Shown here: piece after piece, positions 1 to 6,427 of the stretch
Numbering within the stretch: position 1 is the stretch's first letter
Layout of the letters: every line of letters begins with the position of its first letter
Assembly (NCBI GenBank): GCA_003647755.1
Contig: QMNL01000097.1
Location: 1-6,480 of the forward strand
From: Candidatus Coatesiibacteriota bacterium
GTDB lineage: Bacteria > B130-G9
Length of the DNA stretch: 6,480 nt
Direction: 5' to 3'
Made by a program: the position numbers and the translations under genes
The notes under the pieces: model-generated
Databases searched by the model: none
Seen by the model: the letters and a program-made list of their open reading frames with translations, nothing else
What the model was told of the DNA's origin: nothing

Positions 1-32
1 ACTATTGTAGTCCCCCTTCGGGGAACTCAAAC
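1..32 (+). CRISPR. Possible single CRISPR repeat cut by the window edge (tentative)
   Basis: Bases 11-15 (TCCCC) pair with 20-24 (GGGGA) around a four-base loop. Exactly eight bases follow, ACTCAAAC at 25-32. Cas6-type repeats usually carry a short stem-loop and leave an eight-base 5' tag such as ATTGAAAC or ACTGAAAC, so the layout fits, and a cas6 gene lies about 0.9 kb away. Read on the minus strand, the same segment begins GTTTGAG, which also looks repeat-like, so the orientation is open. Only one copy is visible: bases 33-179 hold no second copy, so any array must lie to the left of the window. A chance hairpin is a real alternative. Confidence 0.25.
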
Positions 33-179
33 CCAGCATCACCTCAATCCCAATTCCACTCTTGTTTCGCCCAAAACACCGCCCCGAAATCAACAACACA
101 ACACATCGCAATCAAAAAATGCGAAAACTCCTGATCGGCCAACGGGCTTGTTCCCTGAAGGCTCTGACAGCCGAGCCTG
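33..179. other. Non-coding stretch downstream of the ABC ATPase
   Basis: No convincing gene is present. On the minus strand a frame opens with ATG at 39 and runs off the left edge, but only 13 codons can be seen and its spacing to GAGGTG is too short for a good ribosome site. A six-base T run on the minus strand (complement of 114-119) lies about 60 bases after the ATPase stop without a strong hairpin in front of it. If an array lies to the left and is read on the minus strand, this stretch would be its leader; if it is read on the plus strand, it would be trailer sequence. Confidence 0.4.
159..178 (-). terminator. Weak terminator-like hairpin after the ABC ATPase
   Basis: AGGCTC at 159-164 pairs perfectly with GAGCCT at 173-178 around an eight-base loop, starting two bases beyond the ATPase stop codon. 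On the minus strand it is followed by only TTCAGGG, so a proper U-tract is missing. It could be a weak or factor-assisted terminator or an mRNA 3'-end stabiliser. Confidence 0.3.
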
Positions 180-926
180 CTACATGTTGTGCACTGTCTC
201 CAGATAAAGCCTCTCAAGCGAGGTTATCCTCTCGGCAGATTCCTTCTCCGATTCCAGGGCCGGCAAGCTCTCGCCGACCACGCGACCGGCGTTGATGATT
301 ATGACCCGATCGCACGTTTTGGCGACATCGGCGAGAATATGTGACGATATAATCAGTGTCTTCTTGGTTCCCAGGCTAAAGATGAGCTCTCGTGTCTTCA
401 CAATTTGGTCAGGGTCTAGGCCAGATGTTGGCTCGTCAAGGATGACGACGGACGGGTCGTGCACGATCGCCTGTGCCAGGTTCAACCGCTGTCCATACCC
501 CTTGGAGAGCTTCCTTGTGGTTATGTTCCTGACGTCGTCCAGTCCGGCCGAGGAGATGACCGTTTGCACGCGGTCATCGACCTCGTGGCGGGGCACATCC
601 CGCAACCGTGCCCAGAACCTGAGGTATGCCGCAACGGTCAGTTCGCGGTAAAGCGGTGGCTTCTCAGGCATGTAACCGATCTTCCTGATCGCATAGTCTC
701 GGCCCGAGGCTACGTCAACGCCCTCGATCGATACTCGCCCCGCATCCTGCCTCAGGACGCCTGCGATTATCCGCATTATGGTCGTCTTGCCAGCGCCATT
801 CGGCCCAAGAAGGCCTACCGTCTCGAGCCGCCTAACCGCGAACGAGACCCCCGAGAGCACCTTTCGCTCGCCGAACCATTTAGAAAGCCCCACTACATTG
901 ACCGCGTCCTGGACCTCCTCGCTCAT
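180..926 (-). CDS. ABC transporter ATP-binding protein (ABC-2/GldA-like)
   Basis: This is a cytoplasmic nucleotide-binding subunit of 248 residues that would hydrolyse ATP to drive a membrane permease. Visible motifs are Walker A GPNGAGKT (41-48), signature LSKGYGQR (140-147), Walker B VVILDE (160-165), D-loop SGLD (168-171) and switch His196. The Q-loop position reads MPEKPPLY, with Glu88 where Gln is usual; this MPE form is familiar in GldA-like and ABC-2 exporter ATPases. The sequence does not look like MlaF. It starts with ATG overlapping the cas6 stop as ATGA, which implies translational coupling. No permease gene follows within the remaining 179 bases, so the membrane partner and substrate are unknown. 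Family assignment is secure; transport role is inferred. Confidence 0.93.
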   Translation of the reverse strand: MSEEVQDAVNVVGLSKWFGERKVLSGVSFAVRRLETVGLLGPNGAGKTTIMRIIAGVLRQDAGRVSIEGVDVASGRDYAIRKIGYMPEKPPLYRELTVAAYLRFWARLRDVPRHEVDDRVQTVISSAGLDDVRNITTRKLSKGYGQRLNLAQAIVHDPSVVILDEPTSGLDPDQIVKTRELIFSLGTKKTLIISSHILADVAKTCDRVIIINAGRVVGESLPALESEKESAERITSLERLYLETVHNM

Positions 927-1687
927 TTGCCCCGCGCCTCGACCATGCCGAACCCGATCGAGTTTTTCTCGCCGAACCCGCAGTCGTATCCCACTCGGAG
1001 CAACTCCTCGCTTCCGTCCACGTCGAAGGGACAGAGCACGCCGCGGACTTTGATGCCCTTGAAATCAACGAGCCTTGTTATTCGTCTTTTCTGTGCAGCG
1101 TAGTCTGCGTTGAAATCCATGCTGAAGCTCTCATCAAGCGGCGGCTTGCCGAAGATCAGCTGGTGTTTTCTCTTGAGGTTTATACGCACTGCCTCAGCGA
1201 ACTCCTCGCCCGGGAAGAGGTATCTTATCGGGTTTTTAGCGGAATGGTCGTCCCAGATGGAAACCGTTATCGGGCTGAGGCACACAAACCGGACCGGGGG
1301 TTTGAGGGGAGGCTCTGGGATATGCTCAACCTGCTGAGCCGTCGCGCGAACGTCGGCGACCGTCAATTGCGGGTCTTTGCTGAGACCGGCGAGGAGATGG
1401 GCAACAAAGTCCTCCTTTGCTGAACTCAGGCTCCAGCTGAAGTCTGTGGTCCCAAGATGAAGCCACTCGCCTACGACGCGTCTCTGCCTGACCCGAAGCT
1501 GTGAGAAGCAGAAGAGCTTATAGACATGATTGTTCATTCGGTAGCCCACGTTGTGCAGAAAGTCCGCGTAATCCCTCGAGGAAAGCGACAGCCAGTGATA
1601 TACGGCCGAGACAAGCCAGCTGTTGTAGTTGACCGGTATCCTTTGGCCGGCAGGCCCATCGAGCCGGAAGTGAAGCCTTACTCTCAC
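923..1687 (-). CDS. cas6: CRISPR-associated endoribonuclease Cas6
   Basis: Cas6 is a metal-independent RNase that cuts CRISPR precursor RNA within repeats to give crRNAs with an eight-base 5' tag, for type I and III systems. The protein has 254 residues, a normal length, and fits the two-ferredoxin-fold RAMP pattern. The N-terminal half has IPVNYNSWLVSAVYHWL, then FLHNVGY and YKLFCFSQL; Tyr30, His45 and Lys57 align with the Tyr/His/Lys triad known from Pyrococcus furiosus Cas6. A central LSPITV motif and the C-terminal Gly-rich loop GFGEKNSIGFGMVE (237-250) are diagnostic. The start is GTG, three bases after the MCE stop, with AAGGA (complement of 1695-1699) seven bases upstream. No other cas gene is in the window; its neighbours are transport genes. 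The gene appears intact, so a catalytically active enzyme is expected, but its RNA target here is unknown. Confidence 0.93.
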   Translation of the reverse strand: MRVRLHFRLDGPAGQRIPVNYNSWLVSAVYHWLSLSSRDYADFLHNVGYRMNNHVYKLFCFSQLRVRQRRVVGEWLHLGTTDFSWSLSSAKEDFVAHLLAGLSKDPQLTVADVRATAQQVEHIPEPPLKPPVRFVCLSPITVSIWDDHSAKNPIRYLFPGEEFAEAVRINLKRKHQLIFGKPPLDESFSMDFNADYAAQKRRITRLVDFKGIKVRGVLCPFDVDGSEELLRVGYDCGFGEKNSIGFGMVEARGK

Positions 1688-1690
1688 TGT

Positions 1691-2836
1691 CTATTCCTTC
1701 GGCTTTTCCTTTCCTGTCTGTTTCTCTTTTTTTGCCGCCTCTTTCTTACCCTTCTTGATCAAGTGACTGATGAACCAGCTCTTCTTGGCACCTTTGAAAA
1801 GGTCGCTGAGATCGTCATAGACAGTGGGATCGTTTATGAGCTTGCCGAGGGTGCCCTGGCCAGAATCGATCTTGTGGGCGACGCTGTTGAGCTTGGCGGA
1901 CGCCTCGTTGAGGTTTTCTATTGCGCTGGTCAGGTTCTCAACCATCCGGGCGCTGCTCTCCTTGCTGAGCAGCTTGGGGAGAAGCCCCTCGCCGGACTGG
2001 AATGTGTCCAGGAGTGAGTTTAGCTTGCGAGCCGCATCGCCGAGGTCAACCGCCAGCCGTTCGTAAAGTGTATCATCCTTGACGAGCTTGCCTATCGTTC
2101 CTGTCCCGTCCTGGATGCCCGCCATAATCCGGTCCAGGGAGGAGATCACACCTGCCACGTTATCTCGAGTGTTTCTGTCATAAAGCAGCATTCCAAGCGT
2201 GCCTTTGCCCCTCTTGATCTCGTCGAGCACCGCGTTGAGTTTTCGGGTCGCAGTTTTGAAATTATCCATTGCTCCCTTGACATCGATCTTCTCATTAACT
2301 ACGGCCCCCGCGAGGCCCTCACCCTCGTTGATTTTCTTAAGTATTTGCGCGAGCGATTCCGAGCCCTCATCAAGCTGTTTCAGAACGCTCTGACCCCGCT
2401 TGAGCAGTGCGTTGTAGTCCACGGGTTCGACGGACTTCAGTATGCTTTCGTTTCGCACGACAGGCTTGTTGAAACTGCCCATCGTTATTTCGATGTATTT
2501 GTCGCCCAGAAGGCCCATCGTCTCGATGCGGGCCTTTGAGTCCGCTCGTATTTTGTCCTGAACGCGTTTTTCGATAAGTAGGGTTACCCTGATGCGACTC
2601 CCCTTCGGGTCAAGGAGCAGCTGGATGTCCTCAACCGATCCGACGTCAACCCCCTCAAGCATGACCGGCGCCCCGGCCACGAGCCCGCTCACGCGTGGGA
2701 AATATACCAACAGCCTGTATTTGGGCTCGAAGATACGGCTTTGTTCTCCCACAGAGAAGACAAAACCAGTGAAGAGCGCAATGCTGACAATGAGGAATAT
2801 CCCCACCCTTATTTCGCGCATGCTAAATCGTTTCAT
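1691..2836 (-). CDS. MCE/MlaD-family lipid-transport protein
   Basis: MCE proteins are envelope-anchored substrate-binding subunits that carry lipids between inner and outer membrane in diderm bacteria. From the preferred ATG at 2836 the protein has 381 residues. A membrane anchor spans about 11-30, with a short positive N-terminus. The MCE domain covers about 38-118, including GLVAGAPVMLEGVDVGSV and GLLGDKYIEIT. The C-terminal part is a helical region with five related units beginning near 172, 210, 244, 282 and 326, each of the form GxGxxGxLxxD, followed by a Lys-rich tail. It is about twice the length of E. coli MlaD. ATG 2836 is preferred because GGTGGGG lies five bases upstream; an in-frame TTG at 2869 has no such site. 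It is the first gene of the operon, followed by cas6. The usual MlaE permease and MlaF ATPase genes are absent. Confidence 0.9.
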   Translation of the reverse strand: MKRFSMREIRVGIFLIVSIALFTGFVFSVGEQSRIFEPKYRLLVYFPRVSGLVAGAPVMLEGVDVGSVEDIQLLLDPKGSRIRVTLLIEKRVQDKIRADSKARIETMGLLGDKYIEITMGSFNKPVVRNESILKSVEPVDYNALLKRGQSVLKQLDEGSESLAQILKKINEGEGLAGAVVNEKIDVKGAMDNFKTATRKLNAVLDEIKRGKGTLGMLLYDRNTRDNVAGVISSLDRIMAGIQDGTGTIGKLVKDDTLYERLAVDLGDAARKLNSLLDTFQSGEGLLPKLLSKESSARMVENLTSAIENLNEASAKLNSVAHKIDSGQGTLGKLINDPTVYDDLSDLFKGAKKSWFISHLIKKGKKEAAKKEKQTGKEKPKE

Positions 2837-2841
2837 GTCAG

Positions 2842-2848
2842 CCCCACC
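2842..2848 (-). promoter_or_regulatory. Ribosome-binding site deciding the MCE gene start
   Basis: The minus strand reads GGTGGGG, then five bases, then ATG at 2836. This favours that ATG over the in-frame TTG at 2869 and over the ATG at 2821, neither of which has a comparable purine-rich site. Confidence 0.5.
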
Positions 2849-2892
2849 AAGATTGAGTAACCCCTCCAAACAACCAATACGCGACTGTCAAC

Positions 2893-2921
2893 ATCCTAGC
2901 GAAATGTTGTCCACTTTTCAA
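2893..2921 (-). promoter_or_regulatory. Sigma70-like promoter of the MCE-cas6-ATPase operon
   Basis: The minus strand carries TTGAAA (complement of 2916-2921) and TAGGAT (complement of 2893-2898) separated by exactly 17 bases. These match the consensus hexamers at five and four of six positions. A transcript would start near 2886, giving a leader of about 50 bases before the MCE ATG. It is the only good pair I found in this gap. Use by the organism's own sigma factor is inferred. Confidence 0.45.
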
Positions 2922-2963
2922 AGCTTCTTGCACTTCTGAAGCATGCCTGTTATCCGCACATGA

Positions 2964-2977
2964 CTGGTCGAGACCAG
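2964..2977. repeat. Short inverted repeat in the pentapeptide-MCE gap
   Basis: CTGGTC (2964-2969) and GACCAG (2972-2977) form a perfect inverted repeat around two bases; folded as RNA it gives five pairs and a CGAG loop. It lies about 26 bases after the pentapeptide gene stop and upstream of the operon promoter. No T run follows on the minus strand, so an operator or a weak terminator are both possible. Confidence 0.25.
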
Positions 2978-3002
2978 GGACTTGTCGCGAACTACAGGAA
3001 CA

Positions 3003-3941
3003 TCACTTGGCAACGTCAAGGCCCTTCACAGTGCTTAGGTTAACCCCGTGGAAGTCAACGTTCGCGAGCTTTGCGCCGGTGAAGTCAACATTTTCAAGGT
3101 GGACGTTGGAGAAGGAGCAGTTGGTCAAGCTTGCGCCCGCGAAGGACGAGAAGTTCAGATAGTCCTCGTCGAAGGAGCTGTTCGAGATATGTGAGGAGGA
3201 GAAATCGCATCGGGAGAGGTTCGATTTTGAGAGGTTGCAGTTTTCTATCCACGAGTTTACGAACGATGCGCCGGCCATATTGGTTTTTTCTGCAGTCAGG
3301 TTTCGAAGTAATGCTTGCTTTAAGGAAGTTCTGAGCAGTGTTGCGGACGTCAGATCGCTGCTGATCACAAGGCAGTTGTCCATGATTGCGGCCTTGAGGT
3401 TGGTACCCCTGAGGTTGGTTTGGCGTAGGTAGGCGCCCACGAAGGACGATGCCTTCAAAGAGGATTCCTCAAGGGTGCAGCACGTCAGGTTTGCCCCGTC
3501 CAGGCAGGCGTCCGAGAGGTCGCAGAAAGAGAGGACAGAGGACTTCAAGTTAGCCTCCCTAAACACCGCACCAATGGCGTAGGAGTGCTTCAGGTGCGCA
3601 CCTGTTAGGTCTGCCAGCCGAAGGTATGCTCTCGGCAGGAACGCCGCCACGAGCCGTGCATGGCGGAGCGAGGCGCCGTAAAAACTTGTGTAGTTCAGGT
3701 TGGCTGCGGAAAGGTCCGCGTAGTCCAGCTTGCAGAACGTGAGCCTCGAGAAACTGAGGTTGATCATTCGTAGGTCCGCGCCCCGGAGGTCGTTCTTGTC
3801 AAGAAAGGCTAGCCTCAGGTCAGCTTGCTCGGCGTGGATGTTCCTGAGGTCCTTGCCTATCAGTTTCAGTGAGCCGAATCTCTTCCCCTCCTTGAGGGTG
3901 AGCTCCAGGTCCCTCTTGGAGATAACAGTTTCATTCGTCAA
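3003..3941 (-). CDS. Pentapeptide-repeat protein, long uninterrupted helix
   Basis: Pentapeptide-repeat proteins fold into a right-handed four-sided beta helix; known members include the gyrase-protecting DNA mimics MfpA and Qnr, but most have no known role. The 312 residues split into a 27-residue head, then 55 consecutive five-residue units from IGKDL (28-32) to HGVNL (298-302) without any insertion, then a ten-residue tail. The centre position is nearly always Leu or Phe. Seven of nine Cys occupy the inward-facing small-residue position (for example TFCKL, SFCDL, ENCNL). There is no signal peptide or membrane segment, so a cytoplasmic site is likely. The start is TTG at 3941, supported by AGAGGG seven bases upstream; the nearest upstream ATG (3948) is in another frame and stops after five codons. 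The gene stands alone between ktrA and the MCE operon. Family is certain; function is unknown. Confidence 0.93.
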   Translation of the reverse strand: MTNETVISKRDLELTLKEGKRFGSLKLIGKDLRNIHAEQADLRLAFLDKNDLRGADLRMINLSFSRLTFCKLDYADLSAANLNYTSFYGASLRHARLVAAFLPRAYLRLADLTGAHLKHSYAIGAVFREANLKSSVLSFCDLSDACLDGANLTCCTLEESSLKASSFVGAYLRQTNLRGTNLKAAIMDNCLVISSDLTSATLLRTSLKQALLRNLTAEKTNMAGASFVNSWIENCNLSKSNLSRCDFSSSHISNSSFDEDYLNFSSFAGASLTNCSFSNVHLENVDFTGAKLANVDFHGVNLSTVKGLDVAK

Positions 3942-3948
3942 TTGTCAT

Positions 3949-3954
3949 CCCTCT
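3949..3954 (-). promoter_or_regulatory. Ribosome-binding site supporting the TTG start
   Basis: The minus strand reads AGAGGG, seven bases, then TTG at 3941. No in-frame ATG exists until about residue 57, well inside the repeat helix, so this site decides the unusual start. Confidence 0.55.
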
Positions 3955-3960
3955 TGTCGC

Positions 3961-4053
3961 AAATTAACGTCTCTCTCGCCCTAACTACCGCTTAGGATGA
4001 TTCGCCCGGTCTCAGATTCGGGATGATGACATCTTGGGGCCGTAATGGCACTC
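3961..4053. other. Gap between ktrA and the pentapeptide gene
   Basis: I found no gene and no convincing promoter or terminator here. GGATGAT occurs twice in the same orientation (3995-4001 and 4021-4027), 26 bases apart. The pentapeptide gene may have its own promoter here or may be read through from ktrBA; the sequence does not decide it. Confidence 0.3.
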
Positions 4054-4758
4054 CTAGCCCACCGATGGTTTCATCCCCTTGATTCTCTCGAGAGACTCCG
4101 TGCGGCCAGCCAGGATAAGTATGTCGCCCGGTTTGACGGCTGTTCCTTTATCTGGGAAGACGACCTTGCAGTCCTCGACCTTGGGCTTTTCCTGTGTTGA
4201 AAGATGTCTGACCGGCCTTCTCAGGAACAGCACTTGAGCCCCGTATTTGGCTCTCATGTCGAGGCTCTCAAGATGTTCGACAACGAACTTGGCCGGCGCC
4301 ACCAGCTCGAGAATGGCGAAATCGCCCGCAAGCGAGATCTGGTCATAAACGTTTGGTGAGGATATGCTGGAGGCAAGTCGCTCAGCAACCTCGCGCTCCG
4401 GAAAGACTGTCTCTGTTGCGCCAACCTTCTCAAGTATTATTTTGTGGTCACTGCTGTTTGCCTTGACGACGATCTTCTTGATGCCAAGCTCCTTAAGATA
4501 CATGGTGGCGAGGATGCTGGCGGCCATGTCCCTTTCGCTTAGACCGATTATGGCGGCCTCGACGTCCGCAATGTCCGCCTCGTTGAGAAACTCCTTGTCG
4601 GCAGCATTGGCGGTCATTGCGCTGGACACGGAGTCCTTGACCTTCTGGATCTTTCCGGGGTCCTTATCGATGACCAGCACCTCATTGCCCCGAGCCATCA
4701 AGCTTTTGGCCACATACTCGCCAAACGAGCCCAATCCGATAACGGCAAATCTGCCCAT
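4054..4758 (-). CDS. ktrA: KtrA-like potassium uptake regulatory subunit (RCK domains)
   Basis: KtrA is a cytoplasmic ring-forming subunit that binds nucleotides and gates the KtrB potassium channel. The protein has 234 residues, the size of single-unit KtrA and about half that of double-unit TrkA. The N-terminal RCK_N Rossmann domain begins MGRFAVIGLGSFG with the GxGxxG dinucleotide motif (8-13) and Asp31 at the end of the second strand (VLVIDKD). An RCK_C domain covers roughly 135-228, including MRAKYGAQVLFLRR and PGDILILAG. The start at 4758 is chosen because GGTGGG lies five bases upstream and it sits one base after the ktrB stop; a longer frame to 4833 would run far into ktrB and adds an unrelated Arg/Trp-rich stretch. 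It is in an operon with ktrB, so the two are made together. Confidence 0.92.
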   Translation of the reverse strand: MGRFAVIGLGSFGEYVAKSLMARGNEVLVIDKDPGKIQKVKDSVSSAMTANAADKEFLNEADIADVEAAIIGLSERDMAASILATMYLKELGIKKIVVKANSSDHKIILEKVGATETVFPEREVAERLASSISSPNVYDQISLAGDFAILELVAPAKFVVEHLESLDMRAKYGAQVLFLRRPVRHLSTQEKPKVEDCKVVFPDKGTAVKPGDILILAGRTESLERIKGMKPSVG

Positions 4759-4759
4759 C

Positions 4760-6136
4760 TCAACCCACCATGACGTTTTCTTCAGGGAATGAATACTTCG
4801 CTGTGCGGGCCTGCGTGGCAACCAACGTCGCAATCGTCAACGGCCCCAACCTGCCCAAGAACATCAACAATATGATCACGAGCTTCCCACCAGAAGTCAA
4901 GGTAGAGGTGATACCAGTGGAAAGACCCACCGTCCCGAACGCGCTTGCTGCCTCGAAAACAATCTGCATGAATGAGGGGTCAGCCTGGTTGCCTCTTTCA
5001 AGGACTAGGAGCATCAGAATTGAGACGGCCAGCATGAAGATCGACAGCGAGACAATCGCCAGGCTCTTGTTGATCACGCGCTCAGGGATTCTCCTGCCCA
5101 GAACGTTCACGTGGGATTTGCCTCTCATTCTTGCGATGGCAAAGAGCACGATCAGCGCGAAGGTTGTTGTCTTTATGCCACCGCCGGTCGAACCAGGCGA
5201 GGCCCCGATGAACATCAGAAGCGTGAGGAAAAAAAGCGATGCATCGCTCAGGCTTGATGTAGGCACTGTTGAGAAGCCAGCTGTCCTTGCACTCGCAGAC
5301 AAAAAAAGCGAGTCGCTGAGGGAATCCGACAGGTCCATGCCCTCGAAGAGGTGGCCTTCCTCAAGGAGGAACAGCCCAAACGTCCCCAAAAGCAGAAGGC
5401 CAACGGTAACGGTAAGCACGATTCGCGTGTGTAATGTGAAAAGTGGTGCTCTCTTCAGCTGCCGCCCTGTTACTTTTCTCTTGAGCCCCGAGATGAGGTC
5501 AAGGATGACGAAGAAGCCCAGGCCACCCACGATCAGAAGCGACATGATCGTCATCGTTATACTGGGGAACGAGCCGAGCTTCTCGAGATTAGTGTCGAAG
5601 GTAGAGAAGCCCGCATTACAAAACGCTGAAATGGAGTGGAAGATTGCTGTCCCGTAGGCTTTTTGACTTCCGACAATTGGTCTGAAAGCAGGATAGAGAA
5701 TGACCGCTCCGAGCGCCTCGGTGATGAGTGTGAAGATGACGGCATACATGACCACGATCGGGAGTCTCTTTGTGCGGACAGGGTTGAGCGTGTCCCTTAT
5801 TATCGCACGTTCCCGCAGCGACAGGGACCTGCCCAAAAGCATAGTCATGAATATGCCAGCGGTCATGATGCCGAGGCCACCGAGCTGAATAAGGATTAGG
5901 ATGATTGTCCGTCCCACGGTCGTGAAATGGCTGCCCGTTCCGACCACGACCAGCCCCGTAACGCACGTTGCGGACGTCGCAGTGAAGAGGCAATCGATAT
6001 AGTCTGTGTGGCCGGTGACCGAGGAAAATGGGAGGAACAGTAGGATTGAACCAACCAATATCGCCCCCGCAAAACTCGCAGCGAGAACCTGCGAGGGAAG
6101 AAACGCTCTTGGACTGAAGCTGGCCTTACTTGGCAT
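4760..6136 (-). CDS. ktrB: KtrB/TrkH-family potassium channel subunit
   Basis: This is the inner-membrane ion-conducting subunit for potassium uptake; Ktr systems are commonly sodium-dependent. It has 458 residues, typical of KtrB. Four membrane-pore-membrane units are visible, each with its selectivity-filter Gly: CVTGLVV (Gly61), FCNAGFS (Gly176), ARTAGFST (Gly287) and FGTVGLSTG (Gly404). The third unit is followed by GASPGSTGGGIKTTT (311-325), the conserved Gly-rich region that forms the intramembrane gating loop in this family. The C-terminus has the typical FLGRLGPLTI. The ATG at 6136 has only a poor ribosome site: AGG lies ten bases upstream. The stop lies one base before ktrA, which encodes its regulatory partner. 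I see no truncation. Confidence 0.94.
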   Translation of the reverse strand: MPSKASFSPRAFLPSQVLAASFAGAILVGSILLFLPFSSVTGHTDYIDCLFTATSATCVTGLVVVGTGSHFTTVGRTIILILIQLGGLGIMTAGIFMTMLLGRSLSLRERAIIRDTLNPVRTKRLPIVVMYAVIFTLITEALGAVILYPAFRPIVGSQKAYGTAIFHSISAFCNAGFSTFDTNLEKLGSFPSITMTIMSLLIVGGLGFFVILDLISGLKRKVTGRQLKRAPLFTLHTRIVLTVTVGLLLLGTFGLFLLEEGHLFEGMDLSDSLSDSLFLSASARTAGFSTVPTSSLSDASLFFLTLLMFIGASPGSTGGGIKTTTFALIVLFAIARMRGKSHVNVLGRRIPERVINKSLAIVSLSIFMLAVSILMLLVLERGNQADPSFMQIVFEAASAFGTVGLSTGITSTLTSGGKLVIILLMFLGRLGPLTIATLVATQARTAKYSFPEENVMVG

Positions 6137-6181
6137 GAGGCAAGCCTACTTCCCGCACAGCGTGATTGCAAGCAGCGCATG

Positions 6182-6218
6182 TCACCCCAATAATCAGATT
6201 GATGGTAAGGCAGATGGT
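6182..6218 (+). repeat. Outer inverted-repeat arm, left copy
   Basis: This stretch contains CCCCAA, then AATCAGATTGA (6192-6202), then GCAGATGGT (6210-6218). The same blocks occur in the same order on the opposite strand at 6452-6478, with small insertions in this copy (TAA and about seven bases before GCAGATGGT). The pattern is that of a decayed inverted repeat about 300 bases across. Confidence 0.6.
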
Positions 6219-6296
6219 GGGATGAACACGCTTTGCCGCTGCGCAGAGGCTATAAGTTCGGCAGGCATCGGTCCGTAAGTTACGCCCGTTGGGTGA

Positions 6297-6320
6297 CTTT
6301 GGAATGCGGCGGCTTGACGC
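6297..6320 (+). repeat. Inner inverted-repeat arm, left copy
   Basis: The 24 bases match the reverse complement of 6421-6444 at 23 positions (A at 6304 versus C). Together they bound a 148-base segment. The right 14 bases overlap a REP-like hairpin. Confidence 0.8.
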
Positions 6321-6322
6321 CG
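6307..6322 (+). repeat. REP-like hairpin 1, loop GCTTGA
   Basis: CGGCG (6307-6311) pairs with CGCCG (6318-6322) around the loop GCTTGA. It is followed on the plus strand by TTTTCTTTT, so it could act as an intrinsic terminator for plus-strand transcripts, although no plus-strand gene is visible in the window. Confidence 0.7.
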
Positions 6323-6331
6323 TTTTCTTTT

Positions 6332-6349
6332 GCGGTGGCTTGACACCGC
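6332..6349 (+). repeat. REP-like hairpin 2, loop GCTTGA with compensated stem
   Basis: GCGGTG (6332-6337) pairs with CACCGC (6344-6349) around the same loop, GCTTGA. Compared with hairpin 1, a C-G pair next to the loop-closing pair has become T-A: both sides changed together, so pairing is kept. Confidence 0.7.
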
Positions 6350-6401
6350 GCTCCAATAGACAGCTTCATCCCTTTCCGAAAAGCGATTGCTGCAGCGATG
6401 A

Positions 6402-6427
6402 TTGACGCAGGATCGATGTCGCGTCAA
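6402..6427 (+). repeat. Third hairpin with TTGACGC stem
   Basis: TTGACGC (6402-6408) pairs with GCGTCAA (6421-6427) around a 12-base loop. In addition ATTGACGCAG (6401-6410) is a perfect inverted match to 6457-6466, so alternative folds compete. TTGACGC-type cores recur throughout 6312-6466. Confidence 0.55.

Noticed and set aside
1..39. A possible gene start (ATG at 39, minus strand) running off the left edge
   Set aside because: Only 13 codons are visible, GAGGTG touches the ATG, and the same bases form the hairpin that looks like a CRISPR repeat.
459..1103. A 214-codon plus-strand open frame opposite the ATPase and cas6
   Set aside because: It spans the boundary of two well-supported minus-strand genes and has no domain features.
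2864..2890. TTGACA on the minus strand (complement of 2886-2891) as the operon -35 box
   Set aside because: No acceptable -10 hexamer lies 16-18 bases downstream; the overlapping TTGAAA/TAGGAT pair is much better.
4759..4833. A longer KtrA reading starting at 4833
   Set aside because: The extra 25 residues lie inside the ktrB coding region and look unlike the family; the ATG at 4758 has a ribosome site and begins with the expected Rossmann strand.
4770..5657. A 295-codon plus-strand open frame opposite ktrB
   Set aside because: It lies wholly antisense to a clear KtrB gene; its sequence is Arg/Ser/Pro-rich as expected of a mirrored reading, with no recognisable domain.
6306..6331. Hairpin plus TTTTCTTTT as a plus-strand terminator of a gene
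   Set aside because: It has the form of an intrinsic terminator, but no plus-strand gene precedes it in the window, and its repeat context explains it better.
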